DNA of 64,000 nucleotides from Flavobacteriaceae bacterium (lineage in GTDB: Bacteria > Bacteroidota > Bacteroidia > Flavobacteriales > Flavobacteriaceae), in the NCBI GenBank assembly GCA_002707025.1, contig PALG01000033.1:124001-188000 (forward strand), read 5' to 3'. The translations under genes and the position numbers were made by a program. Of the stretch, positions 51,216-60,256 are shown piece after piece (the stretch's first letter is position 1; each line of letters starts with the position of its first letter). The notes under the pieces are model-generated. The model searched no databases, was not told the origin of the DNA, and saw only the letters and a list, made by a program, of their open reading frames with translations.

Positions 51216-52373
51216 CTAATTACTTTCCAGCATTCGATACCCTTCTTCAATATACACGGAGATGTCTTCTGTAAATTTCCCTACCCCAGCATCCGGACTT
51301 TTTTGATGTCCTAAGCGAACGATCATGATATTATCATTGGGTTCCACAATTACATATTGCCCTAAATGGCCCCGCATCATGAAAAAAGATTTGCCTTTAT
51401 TTTTATACAACCACCATCCGTAGCCATATTCAGGACTTTCCGCAAATCTTGGGGTGATGCATTTGGCCACAAAGGAGGAATCCAAAAGTTGTTTTCCCTT
51501 CCATTTACCATGGTCTTTATAAAGCTTTCCGAAGCGTGCAAAATCACGGGCATTACTGGCCAAACAGCAAAAGGCTTTTTCCATTCCTTCTTCTTCACTA
51601 TCTACTGTCCAAAGAGCATCGTGTTCGGCTCCCATGGGTTTCCAGAAAGAATCGCTTAAGTAATTGGATAAAGTTTGTCCCGTTGCCTTTTCCAGAATCA
51701 TTCCTAAAAGCTGGGTATCTCCACTGGCATATTTAAACTTTTGTCCAGGAGCCTCCACAATGTCCAGTCCAAAGATCACTTCTCGTAAGTCATCATCAAA
51801 ATAGGCTCTCGTCGTAATGGAAAATGGGGAATAATACGCTTCATCCCAATTTGAACCAGAAGCCATAGAAGATAAGTCCCCTACAGTAGTCTGTGCTGCG
51901 AGCCCCTCTTGATATTGTGGGTAAAAATCACCTATGGGTTGGTCCAGGCTTTTAATATGCCCTTCCATGATGGCTTTTCCCAGCAGGGCAGTTACCATAC
52001 TTTTAACCATGGAAAAGGAATTGCTTTTAGAGTCTGTATCATATCCATCGTAGTATTCTTCAAACCAAATGCTATCATTCTTAAAGATAAGGTAGGCCAC
52101 AGTTCCCAACTCCTTGTTTTGCTGAGCCAGTTTTTCGGTTACGGAAATGCTATTGTAATCTTTATGAAGTGGCCAAGGTTGTGGTTGCTGGGCAGCAGTA
52201 ACGGTATGATTGTCGAATTTTTGATAATCCTTTAAATAAGCTGTGGTGTGCCCAGTAAGATAAATGGTTCGCACCGCTTTTAAGAGGTAATCGGTATCGG
52301 TAATGTAGAGTGTTGCTACAAGAAGAACAATGATAATAGCAAGCCACTTAAAAAATTTCTTGAGTCGTTTCAT
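51216..52373 (-). CDS. Beta-lactamase-fold serine hydrolase (class C-like)
   Basis: A 385-residue protein with an N-terminal membrane segment (about 8-24) and a serine beta-lactamase/esterase fold. The nucleophile is in SFSMVKSM (SxxK); the second motif is probably YASGDTQLLG (Tyr), and RGHLGQYVIVEP may supply the third. Such proteins are peptidases, esterases or PBP-like enzymes more often than true beta-lactamases. It lies 10 bases after ogt; the exact substrate is unknown. Confidence 0.85.
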   Translation of the reverse strand: MKRLKKFFKWLAIIIVLLVATLYITDTDYLLKAVRTIYLTGHTTAYLKDYQKFDNHTVTAAQQPQPWPLHKDYNSISVTEKLAQQNKELGTVAYLIFKNDSIWFEEYYDGYDTDSKSNSFSMVKSMVTALLGKAIMEGHIKSLDQPIGDFYPQYQEGLAAQTTVGDLSSMASGSNWDEAYYSPFSITTRAYFDDDLREVIFGLDIVEAPGQKFKYASGDTQLLGMILEKATGQTLSNYLSDSFWKPMGAEHDALWTVDSEEEGMEKAFCCLASNARDFARFGKLYKDHGKWKGKQLLDSSFVAKCITPRFAESPEYGYGWWLYKNKGKSFFMMRGHLGQYVIVEPNDNIMIVRLGHQKSPDAGVGKFTEDISVYIEEGYRMLESN

Positions 52374-52383
52374 AAAGCTAAAT

Positions 52384-52857
52384 TTAAAACAATTCTCCCT
52401 GTTTTACAGGACTTTCGTGATCCAATAGCCATTTTTTTCTTTGCAATCCTCCCGCATAGCCTGTTAAAGAGCCGTCACTTCCAATTATTCTATGGCAGGG
52501 AATAATAATGGCAATGGGGTTTTTTCCGTTAGCGGAAGCCGCTGCCCGAATTACTTTAGGATCGCCTAATCGATTGGCAACGGATTGATAGGAAGTTGTT
52601 TTGCCAAAGGGAATTTGCAATAACTCATTCCATACTTTTTTCTGAAATTCGGTTCCCTTCGGATTTAATCGCAATTGAAAAGTAGTTCTTTGTCCTGAAA
52701 AATAGGCTTCTAATTGTGTTACGGCAGCTTTTAAATTTTCCGGGATTTTTTCTGAAACGGAAATGGTTTCACCTTCAAATTTTATAGAAGAAATACCGTC
52801 CTTATCCCCTTCCAGTGAAATTCTGCCCAAGGGAGAATTAATGGTGGCCTTTTCCAT
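52384..52857 (-). CDS. ogt: Methylated-DNA-protein-cysteine methyltransferase
   Basis: A 157-residue suicide repair protein that transfers the alkyl group from O6-methylguanine to its own Cys in IIPCHRIIGSDGSLTGYAGG. The helix-turn-helix motif FQKKVWNELLQIPFGKTTSY and RAAASANGKNP are also conserved. Length is typical of the Ogt class without the Ada regulator domain. It starts 2 bases after the CNNM gene stop. Confidence 0.95.
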   Translation of the reverse strand: MEKATINSPLGRISLEGDKDGISSIKFEGETISVSEKIPENLKAAVTQLEAYFSGQRTTFQLRLNPKGTEFQKKVWNELLQIPFGKTTSYQSVANRLGDPKVIRAAASANGKNPIAIIIPCHRIIGSDGSLTGYAGGLQRKKWLLDHESPVKQGELF

Positions 52858-52859
52858 GA

Positions 52860-53951
52860 TTATTCTTCATTTTCATCACGGTTGTCCAGTTGCAGTCCCA
52901 TGCGTTTCGCCCTGCGCTCCCAATTTTTTCTTGCGGCTACCTGCATATCTTCCACAGCATCACTTTCGTCCATGATCTCAAGGCCCAAAAGGGTTTCAAT
53001 AATGTCTTCCATGGTCACAATACCAATGGTATTGCCAAACTCGTCGACCACTAAAGCAATATGATTGCGTTGTTTGATGAAGGTATTGAATACTTCCGGT
53101 ATTGGTTTTGAAGCGTTTATGATAGAGATATCCCTTCGTAATTCCCCTAAAATTTTATCACCACGGTCTTCTACAATTTCTTCCAATATGTCATCTTTTA
53201 GAACAAATCCGGTGATATCATGGGGTTTTCCACTGTAAATAGGAATTCTGGAAAAAGGCAGGTTTTTATGTTCCTTGTGAAAGTTTTCCAAGGAAGTACT
53301 TTCCTCTTCCATAATCACCACAGGAGAAGGCGTCATTACATCTTTCGCCATGATACTTTTAAACACTAAAAGGTTTTTAATCACTTCCCCTTCATTTTCC
53401 TCAAAAACCCCTTCCTGTTCGGCGGCATTGGTTAATGCAATGAATTCTTCACGACTCATGGTGCTCACGTGAGCGGACTTTCCTATCAATTTGGTGGCTT
53501 GGGTCAATACCCATAAAATCCCCGTATATTTCAGCGGAAAAATCATCACTTTTAGTCCCGTTGCCGTAAATCCGCCTAAGTTTTTCCAATAGGTCGCTCC
53601 AATGGTCTTCGGAATGATTTCAGAAACAATTAAGATCAATAAGGTCATAATCGCCGAAACGATTCCTACCATATTCATTCCAAGAACTTCTACCTTATAC
53701 GGAAGCTTTTCTGCTTGCACCCCAACAAGAATAGCCCCTACGGTATGCGCCACAGTGTTGATGGTTAGAATGGCGATTAGGGGTTTGTCAATATCTTTTT
53801 TTAGATTCGAAAGCACCCTGGCATAGCCTTTTCCTTCCTGTTTTTTCATTTTAATGAAAGAGGGGGTAAAGCTCAATAGGGCTGCTTCCAGCACCGAACA
53901 TAAAAAAGAGAAGAAAATAGAAAGTATGGCGTATATAATGAGCAGCGTCAT
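52860..53951 (-). CDS. CNNM/CBS-domain membrane protein (hemolysin/CorC family)
   Basis: A 363-residue protein with an N-terminal CNNM transmembrane domain (about 1-165, four helices) and two CBS domains (about 205-330: SIMAKDVMTPSPVVIMEEE and NHIALVVDEFGNTIGIVTMEDI). Family members are linked to magnesium or other cation transport. The CorC-HlyC C-terminal domain is absent or very short. It is coupled to ogt by a 2-base gap. Confidence 0.9.
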   Translation of the reverse strand: MTLLIIYAILSIFFSFLCSVLEAALLSFTPSFIKMKKQEGKGYARVLSNLKKDIDKPLIAILTINTVAHTVGAILVGVQAEKLPYKVEVLGMNMVGIVSAIMTLLILIVSEIIPKTIGATYWKNLGGFTATGLKVMIFPLKYTGILWVLTQATKLIGKSAHVSTMSREEFIALTNAAEQEGVFEENEGEVIKNLLVFKSIMAKDVMTPSPVVIMEEESTSLENFHKEHKNLPFSRIPIYSGKPHDITGFVLKDDILEEIVEDRGDKILGELRRDISIINASKPIPEVFNTFIKQRNHIALVVDEFGNTIGIVTMEDIIETLLGLEIMDESDAVEDMQVAARKNWERRAKRMGLQLDNRDENEE

Positions 53952-54017
53952 GTAGCTAATTTTCCTTAAAGGTAAAATTTTCTTTTTACAAAAAAGCCTT
54001 AAGAAAAATTTTAGGGT

Positions 54018-54536
54018 TTACCAGCCTACATATTTGGGAGGAGCAATGCCTTTTAAGTTCAAATATACCAGAAGTTGTCCTCTATGGTGGGTTACATGGT
54101 CCTGTAACAAATTCAATATTTGAAGTTTGCTTTTAGGCCCGGCGAAGAAGTCGACTATTTGCGAAAGTTCTTCTTCGGAAGTGTTTTGAATCCTTTCTGA
54201 AGAATTTTTGAAAGCAGTATTTAGTAGCTGAAGCACCTCTTTCTTTGAAATAGCAGGCACAACGGTTTCTTTTTTGTAGGTTTCTTCAGAAAAATAAGTG
54301 GTACTTAACCAATCCATATTTCCTTTTATATGAAGCAATTGTTCCTTAAAACTCATCTCCCGTTCCGTAGGCTTAAAATCGTAAAAATCTTCGGGCATCG
54401 CTTCGGCAACTTCCCATAAATAGGCACTGGAATTTTCCCATTTCTCCAAAAAGGCTTCTTTTACGGTACCTTTTTGTGCCAATAAAGAGGTAGAAAATAG
54501 TAGGAGACAGCTTAGTACAGTAGTTTTCATAATCAA
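54018..54536 (-). CDS. Secreted DinB-family protein
   Basis: A 172-residue four-helix-bundle protein with a signal peptide (1-20, FSTSLLAQ). The DinB metal-site histidines are suggested by LLHIKGNMDW (about 69), DHVTHHRGQL (about 147-152). The fold usually holds Ni/Zn and acts as a thiol-dependent or unknown enzyme. It overlaps hemB by 4 bases, so it may be carried in the haem operon without a role in haem synthesis. Confidence 0.85.
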   Translation of the reverse strand: MIMKTTVLSCLLLFSTSLLAQKGTVKEAFLEKWENSSAYLWEVAEAMPEDFYDFKPTEREMSFKEQLLHIKGNMDWLSTTYFSEETYKKETVVPAISKKEVLQLLNTAFKNSSERIQNTSEEELSQIVDFFAGPKSKLQILNLLQDHVTHHRGQLLVYLNLKGIAPPKYVGW

Positions 54537-55522
54537 GAGATTAATTTTACCACATCCTTCGCAAAGTAGCTGGCAATAATATGCGCTCCCGCTCTTTTAA
54601 TGGCGGTTATCTGTTCCATCATTACGGCATCATGATCCAACCAACCTTTCTCGGCTGCTGCTTTCAACATAGCATATTCCCCACTTACTTGATACACCGC
54701 TACAGGAACTTCTACGTGGTTTCTAATTTCCCGAACAATATCCAAATAACATAAGCCTGGCTTTACCATCACGATATCGGCGCCTTCATCAATGTCCATT
54801 TCAGTTTCCCGAAGGGCCTCATCACGGTTGGCAGGGTCCATTTGGTAGGTTTTTTTATCCTTCGGAATGTTTTGTGCATCTACGGGCGCACTATCCAAGG
54901 CATCCCGAAAAGGGCCGTAAAAGGCAGAAGCATATTTTGCGCTGTAGCTCATGATGCCCGTGTTGGTATATCCTTCGTCTTCAAGCGCCTCCCGAATGGT
55001 TAAAATACGTCCGTCCATCATGTCACTAGGAGCTACAAAATCGGCCCCAGCTTCTGCATGCGAAATACTCATTTCCGCAAGGAAGTCGGCTGTATCGTCA
55101 TTTACAATAATTCCGTCGTCAATAATCCCATCATGTCCGTATACGGAATAAGGATCTAAGGCCACATCGGTCATGACCAACATTTCTGGCACAGCAGTTT
55201 TCACGGTTTTGATAGCCCTTTGCATCAATCCATCAGGATTTAGGGCTTCCTTCCCTTCATTGTCCTTTAGATTATCGGGTACCTTTACAAATAGAAGCAC
55301 ACTTTTTAAGCCTAAGGACCAAAGCTCTTTGACTTCCTTTGAAAGTAAATCCAAACTGTAACGGTAATAATTGGGCATGGAAGCAATTTCCTCCTTTACC
55401 CCTTTTCCTTCCACCACAAAAAGCGGTACTAGAAAATCGTTGGGAGAAATAATGGTTTCCCTTACTAAGCTGCGTATGGATTCGTTGGTTCGTAGTCTTC
55501 GGTTTCTATTTAATGGATACAT
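54533..55522 (-). CDS. hemB: Porphobilinogen synthase (delta-aminolevulinate dehydratase)
   Basis: It condenses two 5-aminolevulinates to porphobilinogen. It is 329 residues. The Schiff-base lysines lie in MSYSAKYASAFYGPFRDA and the VMVKPGLCYLDIVRE stretch, both well conserved. The metal-binding region TDVALDPYSVYGHDGI lacks the three-Cys zinc site of the animal/yeast enzymes, so it is the Mg type. It lies 6 bases after hemF. Confidence 0.96.
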   Translation of the reverse strand: MYPLNRNRRLRTNESIRSLVRETIISPNDFLVPLFVVEGKGVKEEIASMPNYYRYSLDLLSKEVKELWSLGLKSVLLFVKVPDNLKDNEGKEALNPDGLMQRAIKTVKTAVPEMLVMTDVALDPYSVYGHDGIIDDGIIVNDDTADFLAEMSISHAEAGADFVAPSDMMDGRILTIREALEDEGYTNTGIMSYSAKYASAFYGPFRDALDSAPVDAQNIPKDKKTYQMDPANRDEALRETEMDIDEGADIVMVKPGLCYLDIVREIRNHVEVPVAVYQVSGEYAMLKAAAEKGWLDHDAVMMEQITAIKRAGAHIIASYFAKDVVKLIS

Positions 55523-55528
55523 ATATGG

Positions 55529-56434
55529 TTATTTAACCCAATCTCTTGGGGATTGTAATACGTTAACTAATTTTTCTTCTTCGCTTCCTTTTTTGGGGTG
55601 ATGGTTGTATTGCCATTGTACATGCGGTGGAAGGCTCATAAGGATACTTTCAATCCTGCCATTGGTTTTTAGGCCAAAGAGCGTTCCTTTATCGTGCACT
55701 AAATTGAATTCCACATACCTTCCACGACGAATTTCCTGCCAGTCGCGGTTTTCTTGGGTATAGGGAGTTTCTTTTCTTTTTTCTACAATTGGCACATAGG
55801 CTTCCAAAAAACTGTTTCCTACTTCGGTAACAAATTGATACCAATCTTCTATGGATTTTTCGGGGGTTCCTTTTAAATAGTCGAAAAATAATCCGCCGAT
55901 TCCACGCCCTTCATTTCTATGGGAGTTGTAAAAGTAGTCGTCACAGCGTTTTTTGTACTGCGGAAAAAAATTCGAGTCATGTACATCACACGCTTTTTTA
56001 CAGATTTGATGAAAATGAATGGCATCCTCTTCAAATAAATAATAGGGGGTTAAGTCTTGCCCTCCTCCAAACCAAGCATCTACAATGTCCCCTTTTGGAT
56101 CGTATAGTTCAAAATAGCGCCAATTGGCATGAACCGTAGGCACAAAAGGATTTTTTGGATGCAGCACTAGGCTTAATCCGCAAGCGAAGAAATCGGCATC
56201 CTGAACCCCGAAATACTGTTGCATACTTTCCGGGAGCTTTCCATGTACCTCACTAATATTGACTCCCCCTTTTTCGAAAACCGATCCATTTTCAATAACC
56301 CGTGTTCTACCGCCGCCTCCTTCTTCCCGGATCCATGGATCTTCCTTAAAAGTAGCTTTCCCATCAATTTTTTCAAGGGTTTGGGTGATGGTATCTTGAA
56401 GATTTCTGATATAATTTACAAAAGCTTGTTTCAT
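55529..56434 (-). CDS. hemF: Oxygen-dependent coproporphyrinogen III oxidase
   Basis: It converts coproporphyrinogen III to protoporphyrinogen IX using O2. It is 301 residues. Signature stretches: VHANWRYFELYD, DAWFGGGQDLTPYYLFEED and RYVEFNLVHDKGTLFGLKT, all standard for HemF. Its presence shows an aerobic haem route. The start codon overlaps the EI24 gene by 4 bases. Confidence 0.96.
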   Translation of the reverse strand: MKQAFVNYIRNLQDTITQTLEKIDGKATFKEDPWIREEGGGGRTRVIENGSVFEKGGVNISEVHGKLPESMQQYFGVQDADFFACGLSLVLHPKNPFVPTVHANWRYFELYDPKGDIVDAWFGGGQDLTPYYLFEEDAIHFHQICKKACDVHDSNFFPQYKKRCDDYFYNSHRNEGRGIGGLFFDYLKGTPEKSIEDWYQFVTEVGNSFLEAYVPIVEKRKETPYTQENRDWQEIRRGRYVEFNLVHDKGTLFGLKTNGRIESILMSLPPHVQWQYNHHPKKGSEEEKLVNVLQSPRDWVK

Positions 56435-57183
56435 GGAGTATTTGTTTTTTCAGAAGGATATAAAATCCTTAAAGTTGCAATGCTCGCTGCCGTGACCGAT
56501 AGTGGAAATACTAGGATAATTCCAAGCACGGGGATAAACAACAGCAACATAAAAAGGGTGCCATTTCCCATGGCAAGTCCGCTGTGAGAACGAACAAAAA
56601 CAGTACTTTTTTTATAATCGAAATGCCGTTCCAGGGTATAATCCATATTACCGAAGCCTGCGTAATAGGCCTGCACTAAAAACAGAAGGGGCGTGGCGAT
56701 GATCCCGACAATGGGAATCAAGCTTAACACTAAAATAGGAAGGGTTAAAAACAGTTCCATAAGCAGGTTTCGCATGTTCACACGGATTCCGCGCCACAAT
56801 AAAGGAAGAAACTGCGATGAGGTATTTGTGATTTCCTTTCCAGTAAGGTGTGCTTCAATTTTTTCGGAAACAGGCCCCATAAAGGGAGCGCTAAGTGCCA
56901 TGACCAAGTGTTTGTAAAGTACAAGGCCCAGGGCGATTACGGTAATTCCGCCCATAAAATTGCTAATGCTTCGGAAGGTCTGTGCGCCCCATTCCCAAAC
57001 CCATAGTTTCGCAATTAGGCTTCCTATGTTATCCGATAATCCCCAGGCAGCAAATCCAACGACCAATGCAATTACGATACTGATTAAAATAGGCACCAAA
57101 AAATACTTCCATAGCCCTAACGTACTCATTAACGAGAAGGCATTTCCGTAAGCTTTAATTCCTTTAAAATAATTTTTAAACAT
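56431..57183 (-). CDS. EI24/CysZ-family membrane protein
   Basis: A 250-residue polytopic membrane protein (four or more helices) with the EI24-domain stretches FSLMSTLGLWKYFLVPILISI and APFMGPVSEKIEAHLTGKEI. CysZ members import sulfate or are of unclear function. It is embedded in the haem operon, coupled to hemF by a 4-base overlap. A role in precursor or haem transport is possible but unsupported. Confidence 0.85.
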   Translation of the reverse strand: MFKNYFKGIKAYGNAFSLMSTLGLWKYFLVPILISIVIALVVGFAAWGLSDNIGSLIAKLWVWEWGAQTFRSISNFMGGITVIALGLVLYKHLVMALSAPFMGPVSEKIEAHLTGKEITNTSSQFLPLLWRGIRVNMRNLLMELFLTLPILVLSLIPIVGIIATPLLFLVQAYYAGFGNMDYTLERHFDYKKSTVFVRSHSGLAMGNGTLFMLLLFIPVLGIILVFPLSVTAASIATLRILYPSEKTNTP

Positions 57184-57185
57184 GA

Positions 57186-57674
57186 TTATTCTGAAATATA
57201 GACCAAGACATTCTCAAAATTCTTTATTTCGTCCACTTTTGCCACTTTTTGGGCGTTTTTAGTCATTTTTTGGATAAAATCAATCGATTCTGATTCATTT
57301 TCTTCCAAATTCTGAAGAAAATGAGCTCTTCCAATAGCGTTGTTGTGCAAATCCATTTCCCGATCCAATGTTTCATTTCGGGTTACTTTTTCGTACAAAT
57401 CGGTTACTTTTTGAGTCCAAATAGCACTTTTTTGCCCATTTTTGGTGAATTTTAGGCAATTTTGGCAAATTTTTACATTCCAGAAGGCGTGCCGGAATGC
57501 ATTCGCTTTTCCATTTCCCTGATGAGCATTTCCGTACAACTCTTGGCTCACGATCATCGTTCTTTTAGTCGCTTTCCAAATAGGGTAAATTAACAAGGGC
57601 TTTTGAATCAATAAAAATCCAAAACGAACAAGCGTTGGGAAACTTAATCTCTTGACTCTAGCCCATAGGTTCAT
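57186..57674 (-). CDS. DUF6973-type protein in the haem operon
   Basis: Function not known. A 162-residue protein with a hydrophobic N-terminal stretch (about 12-32) and the conserved histidine segments [16 protein letters not shown] and [13 protein letters not shown], which look like a metal-binding or hydrolase site. It lies 2 bases before the EI24 gene and overlaps hemE by 4 bases, so it is in the operon but not a known haem enzyme. Confidence 0.7.
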   Translation of the reverse strand: MNLWARVKRLSFPTLVRFGFLLIQKPLLIYPIWKATKRTMIVSQELYGNAHQGNGKANAFRHAFWNVKICQNCLKFTKNGQKSAIWTQKVTDLYEKVTRNETLDREMDLHNNAIGRAHFLQNLEENESESIDFIQKMTKNAQKVAKVDEIKNFENVLVYISE

Positions 57675-58699
57675 GAAACTTTGTATTCTTTCACCGCTTC
57701 CACAAAAGCCCCTGCATTTTCAAGAGGAATATTCGGTAAAATTCCATGACCTAAATTTACAATGTATTTATCTTTTCCGAAGGCATCAATCATTTCTGTC
57801 ACCATTTTTTTGATTCTTTTTGGTGGACTCAACAATCGGGAGGGGTCAAAATTCCCCTGAAGGGTGATGTTTCCTCCCGTAAGGTAACGTGCATTTTTCG
57901 GGGAACAGGTCCAATCAACCCCCAGAGCTGCAGCCCCACTCCTTGCCATGGTATCCAAAGCAAACCAGCATCCCTTTCCGAAGGCTATCACAGGGCTCAG
58001 ATCTTTAAGGGCATCTATGATTTGTTGGATGTATTGCCAGCTAAATTCCTGATAATCTTCTGGGGAAAGCATGCCTCCCCAACTATCGAATACCTGTACT
58101 GCATTCACTCCGGCAGCTATTTTTTCCTTTAGGTATAAAATAGTCGTGTCGGTGATTTTTTGCAATAATTGGTGGGCCATTTCAGGTTCGGTAAAACACA
58201 ATTCCTTGGCTTTGGCAAAGTTTTTAGATCCTTGACCCTCCACACAATAACAAAGGATGGTCCAAGGGCTCCCCGCAAAACCAATAAGTGGCACTTCATC
58301 ATTCAGTTTTTCCTTAGTCATTTTAATGGCGTCCATGACGTAGCCTAAAGTTTCTTCAATATTAGGAACAATCACTTCGTTCAAATCCTTAGCGGAACGG
58401 ATGGGTTTGGGCAACCAAGGACCCACACCAGGTTTCATTTCCACTTCAATATTCATGGCCTGCGGAATGACCAAGATGTCACTAAACAAAATAGCCGCAT
58501 CCATACCATACCTACGAATAGGCTGAACGGTTATTTCGCTCGCCAATTCTGGCGTCTGGCAGCGTGTAAAGAAATCGTATTTGGCTTTTATTTCCTGAAA
58601 TTCCGGCAAATAGCGCCCTGCCTGACGCATCATCCAAACAGGAGGGCGTTCTACGCTTTCACCTTTAAGGGCTTTTAGAAAAAGATCGTTTTTAATCAT
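57671..58699 (-). CDS. hemE: Uroporphyrinogen decarboxylase
   Basis: It decarboxylates uroporphyrinogen III to coproporphyrinogen III. It is 342 residues. Signature [16 protein letters not shown] (about 19-34) and catalytic Asp in [11 protein letters not shown] are clear, as is [12 protein letters not shown] near the C-terminus. It overlaps hemD by 8 bases. Confidence 0.97.
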   Translation of the reverse strand: MIKNDLFLKALKGESVERPPVWMMRQAGRYLPEFQEIKAKYDFFTRCQTPELASEITVQPIRRYGMDAAILFSDILVIPQAMNIEVEMKPGVGPWLPKPIRSAKDLNEVIVPNIEETLGYVMDAIKMTKEKLNDEVPLIGFAGSPWTILCYCVEGQGSKNFAKAKELCFTEPEMAHQLLQKITDTTILYLKEKIAAGVNAVQVFDSWGGMLSPEDYQEFSWQYIQQIIDALKDLSPVIAFGKGCWFALDTMARSGAAALGVDWTCSPKNARYLTGGNITLQGNFDPSRLLSPPKRIKKMVTEMIDAFGKDKYIVNLGHGILPNIPLENAGAFVEAVKEYKVS

Positions 58700-59345
58700 A
58701 GGTTACTAAGGTTTTTGCCACTTTTGCAATCACACTTTCTACGGAAGTGGCATTGGCGACAATAATATTTTGACTGAATTTTTTTGCTTCGGAAGCAGTA
58801 GTTTCTCCAATGCAAAAAATGGTACTGTTTCCCAAGGTATTTTTTTCAGTAAAACTGGAAACGCCGCTTGGGCTAAAAAATAGGATTCCGTCCCATTTTT
58901 GGTCAAATTTTACTGAATTTAGTGTTGTTTTATATGTTTTTACCTCAAAAAGCGTGTTTTTTGAATTTTTAAAGGAAGCTGGAATTTCATCCCTTCTTTT
59001 GCTTCCAGAAAAAAACCAAAATGCTTCATTTTGATAATTTTTTTGAATAAAATGAGCCAATTCTGAAGCGTTTTGACTCATTTTTATCACATTTTTATTG
59101 TTTTTCGTTAAAAGCGCTTCCGTTTTTTTTCCGACACAAAAAGTATTTTCAAAAGAAAGATTTTTGCCTTCCACCGATCGTACCGCATTCTGACTCGTAA
59201 AAATGGCATTTTTAATAGTATTTGGTGCTTCAAAAGGTAAAAATTCAATCTTAATGGCATCATATTCCACCAAACACAATCCGGCATTCAAAAGCAATTC
59301 TTTTTGGGAAAGGCTTAATTTTTTAGTGGAAAGGACTGTTTTCAC
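58692..59345 (-). CDS. hemD: Uroporphyrinogen-III synthase
   Basis: It cyclises hydroxymethylbilane to uroporphyrinogen III with ring D inversion. It is 217 residues. Sequence is poorly conserved in this family, but the two-domain pattern, [13 protein letters not shown] and [12 protein letters not shown] motifs and the position between hemC and hemE identify it. The overlaps (4 bases with hemC, 8 with hemE) indicate coupling. Confidence 0.9.
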   Translation of the reverse strand: MKTVLSTKKLSLSQKELLLNAGLCLVEYDAIKIEFLPFEAPNTIKNAIFTSQNAVRSVEGKNLSFENTFCVGKKTEALLTKNNKNVIKMSQNASELAHFIQKNYQNEAFWFFSGSKRRDEIPASFKNSKNTLFEVKTYKTTLNSVKFDQKWDGILFFSPSGVSSFTEKNTLGNSTIFCIGETTASEAKKFSQNIIVANATSVESVIAKVAKTLVTYD

Positions 59346-60256
59346 TTTTCTAGGTCCTTTTTAATTGCCGCCATGAGTTCTTTTCCACCATTCGTGAGAA
59401 TGTGTTGGGCACATTTTTTTCCGAAGCCTTCCAACTCATAAATTTCCGCGGTTTCTTCTACTGCTAGTTTTTGGGAACCATCTAACGAGAGGAGTGCGCC
59501 TTTAAAATGGATTTGATCCTTTGATATTTTGGCGAATGCCCCAATAGGAGCTGTGCATCCCCCTTCCAACTCCCGAAGGAATTCCCGTTCTACGGTGGTA
59601 CACATTTCGGCTTTTCCATCGTTGAGAAGGGAAGTGGCCTGCAAACAAAAAGGGTCGTTTTCCATTGCCACCACAACCATGGCACCTTGAGCAGGTGCCG
59701 GAACCATCCAAGTGAGTTTTTCATGGTTTTTAGGCAACAAGTCGATACGCTCCAACCCTGCTTTGGCAAATATGGCCCCCTGCCAATCGTTATCCGAGAG
59801 GCTTTGCAGCCTCGTGTTTACGTTACCACGTAAACCCACCACATGGTGGTGCGGATAACGGTGCAGCCATTGCGCTTTTCGTCGAAGACTTCCCGTGGCA
59901 ATCGTACAAATTTCTTTCGGGTTAAACGGTTCTTTGGTAACCAAAATATCGTCTACCGATGCCCTTTTAAGAACGGCGGTCTGTACAATGCCTTTGGGTA
60001 GTAGGGTAGGGACATCTTTCATGCTATGCACTGCGATATCCACTTCCCCTTGAATCATGGCCACATCCAAGGTTTTTGTGAAAATCCCCGTGATGCCCAT
60101 TTCATATAAAGGTTTGTCTAAAACGATATCCCCAGTAGAAGTGATAGGTTTAAGCTCCGTTTCAAAGCCCAGTTTTTCCAGTTTGGTTTTCACTTCATTT
60201 GCTTGCCATAGCGCCAGAGGGCTATTTCGGGTACCGATACGGATGGTTTTTTTCAA
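59342..60256 (-). CDS. hemC: Hydroxymethylbilane synthase (porphobilinogen deaminase)
   Basis: It polymerises four porphobilinogens to hydroxymethylbilane. It is 304 residues. RIGTRNSPLALWQA at the N-terminus, DIAVHSMKDVPT (about 73-84), GSLRRKAQW and the dipyrromethane cofactor Cys234 in LEGGCTAPIGAFA. It overlaps hemA and hemD by 4 bases each. Confidence 0.97.
   Translation of the reverse strand: MKKTIRIGTRNSPLALWQANEVKTKLEKLGFETELKPITSTGDIVLDKPLYEMGITGIFTKTLDVAMIQGEVDIAVHSMKDVPTLLPKGIVQTAVLKRASVDDILVTKEPFNPKEICTIATGSLRRKAQWLHRYPHHHVVGLRGNVNTRLQSLSDNDWQGAIFAKAGLERIDLLPKNHEKLTWMVPAPAQGAMVVVAMENDPFCLQATSLLNDGKAEMCTTVEREFLRELEGGCTAPIGAFAKISKDQIHFKGALLSLDGSQKLAVEETAEIYELEGFGKKCAQHILTNGGKELMAAIKKDLEK

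Noticed and set aside
51216-52373. True antibiotic-hydrolysing beta-lactamase
   Set aside because: Only the broad serine beta-lactamase/esterase fold motifs are visible, and this family is mostly esterases and peptidases; resistance cannot be claimed.
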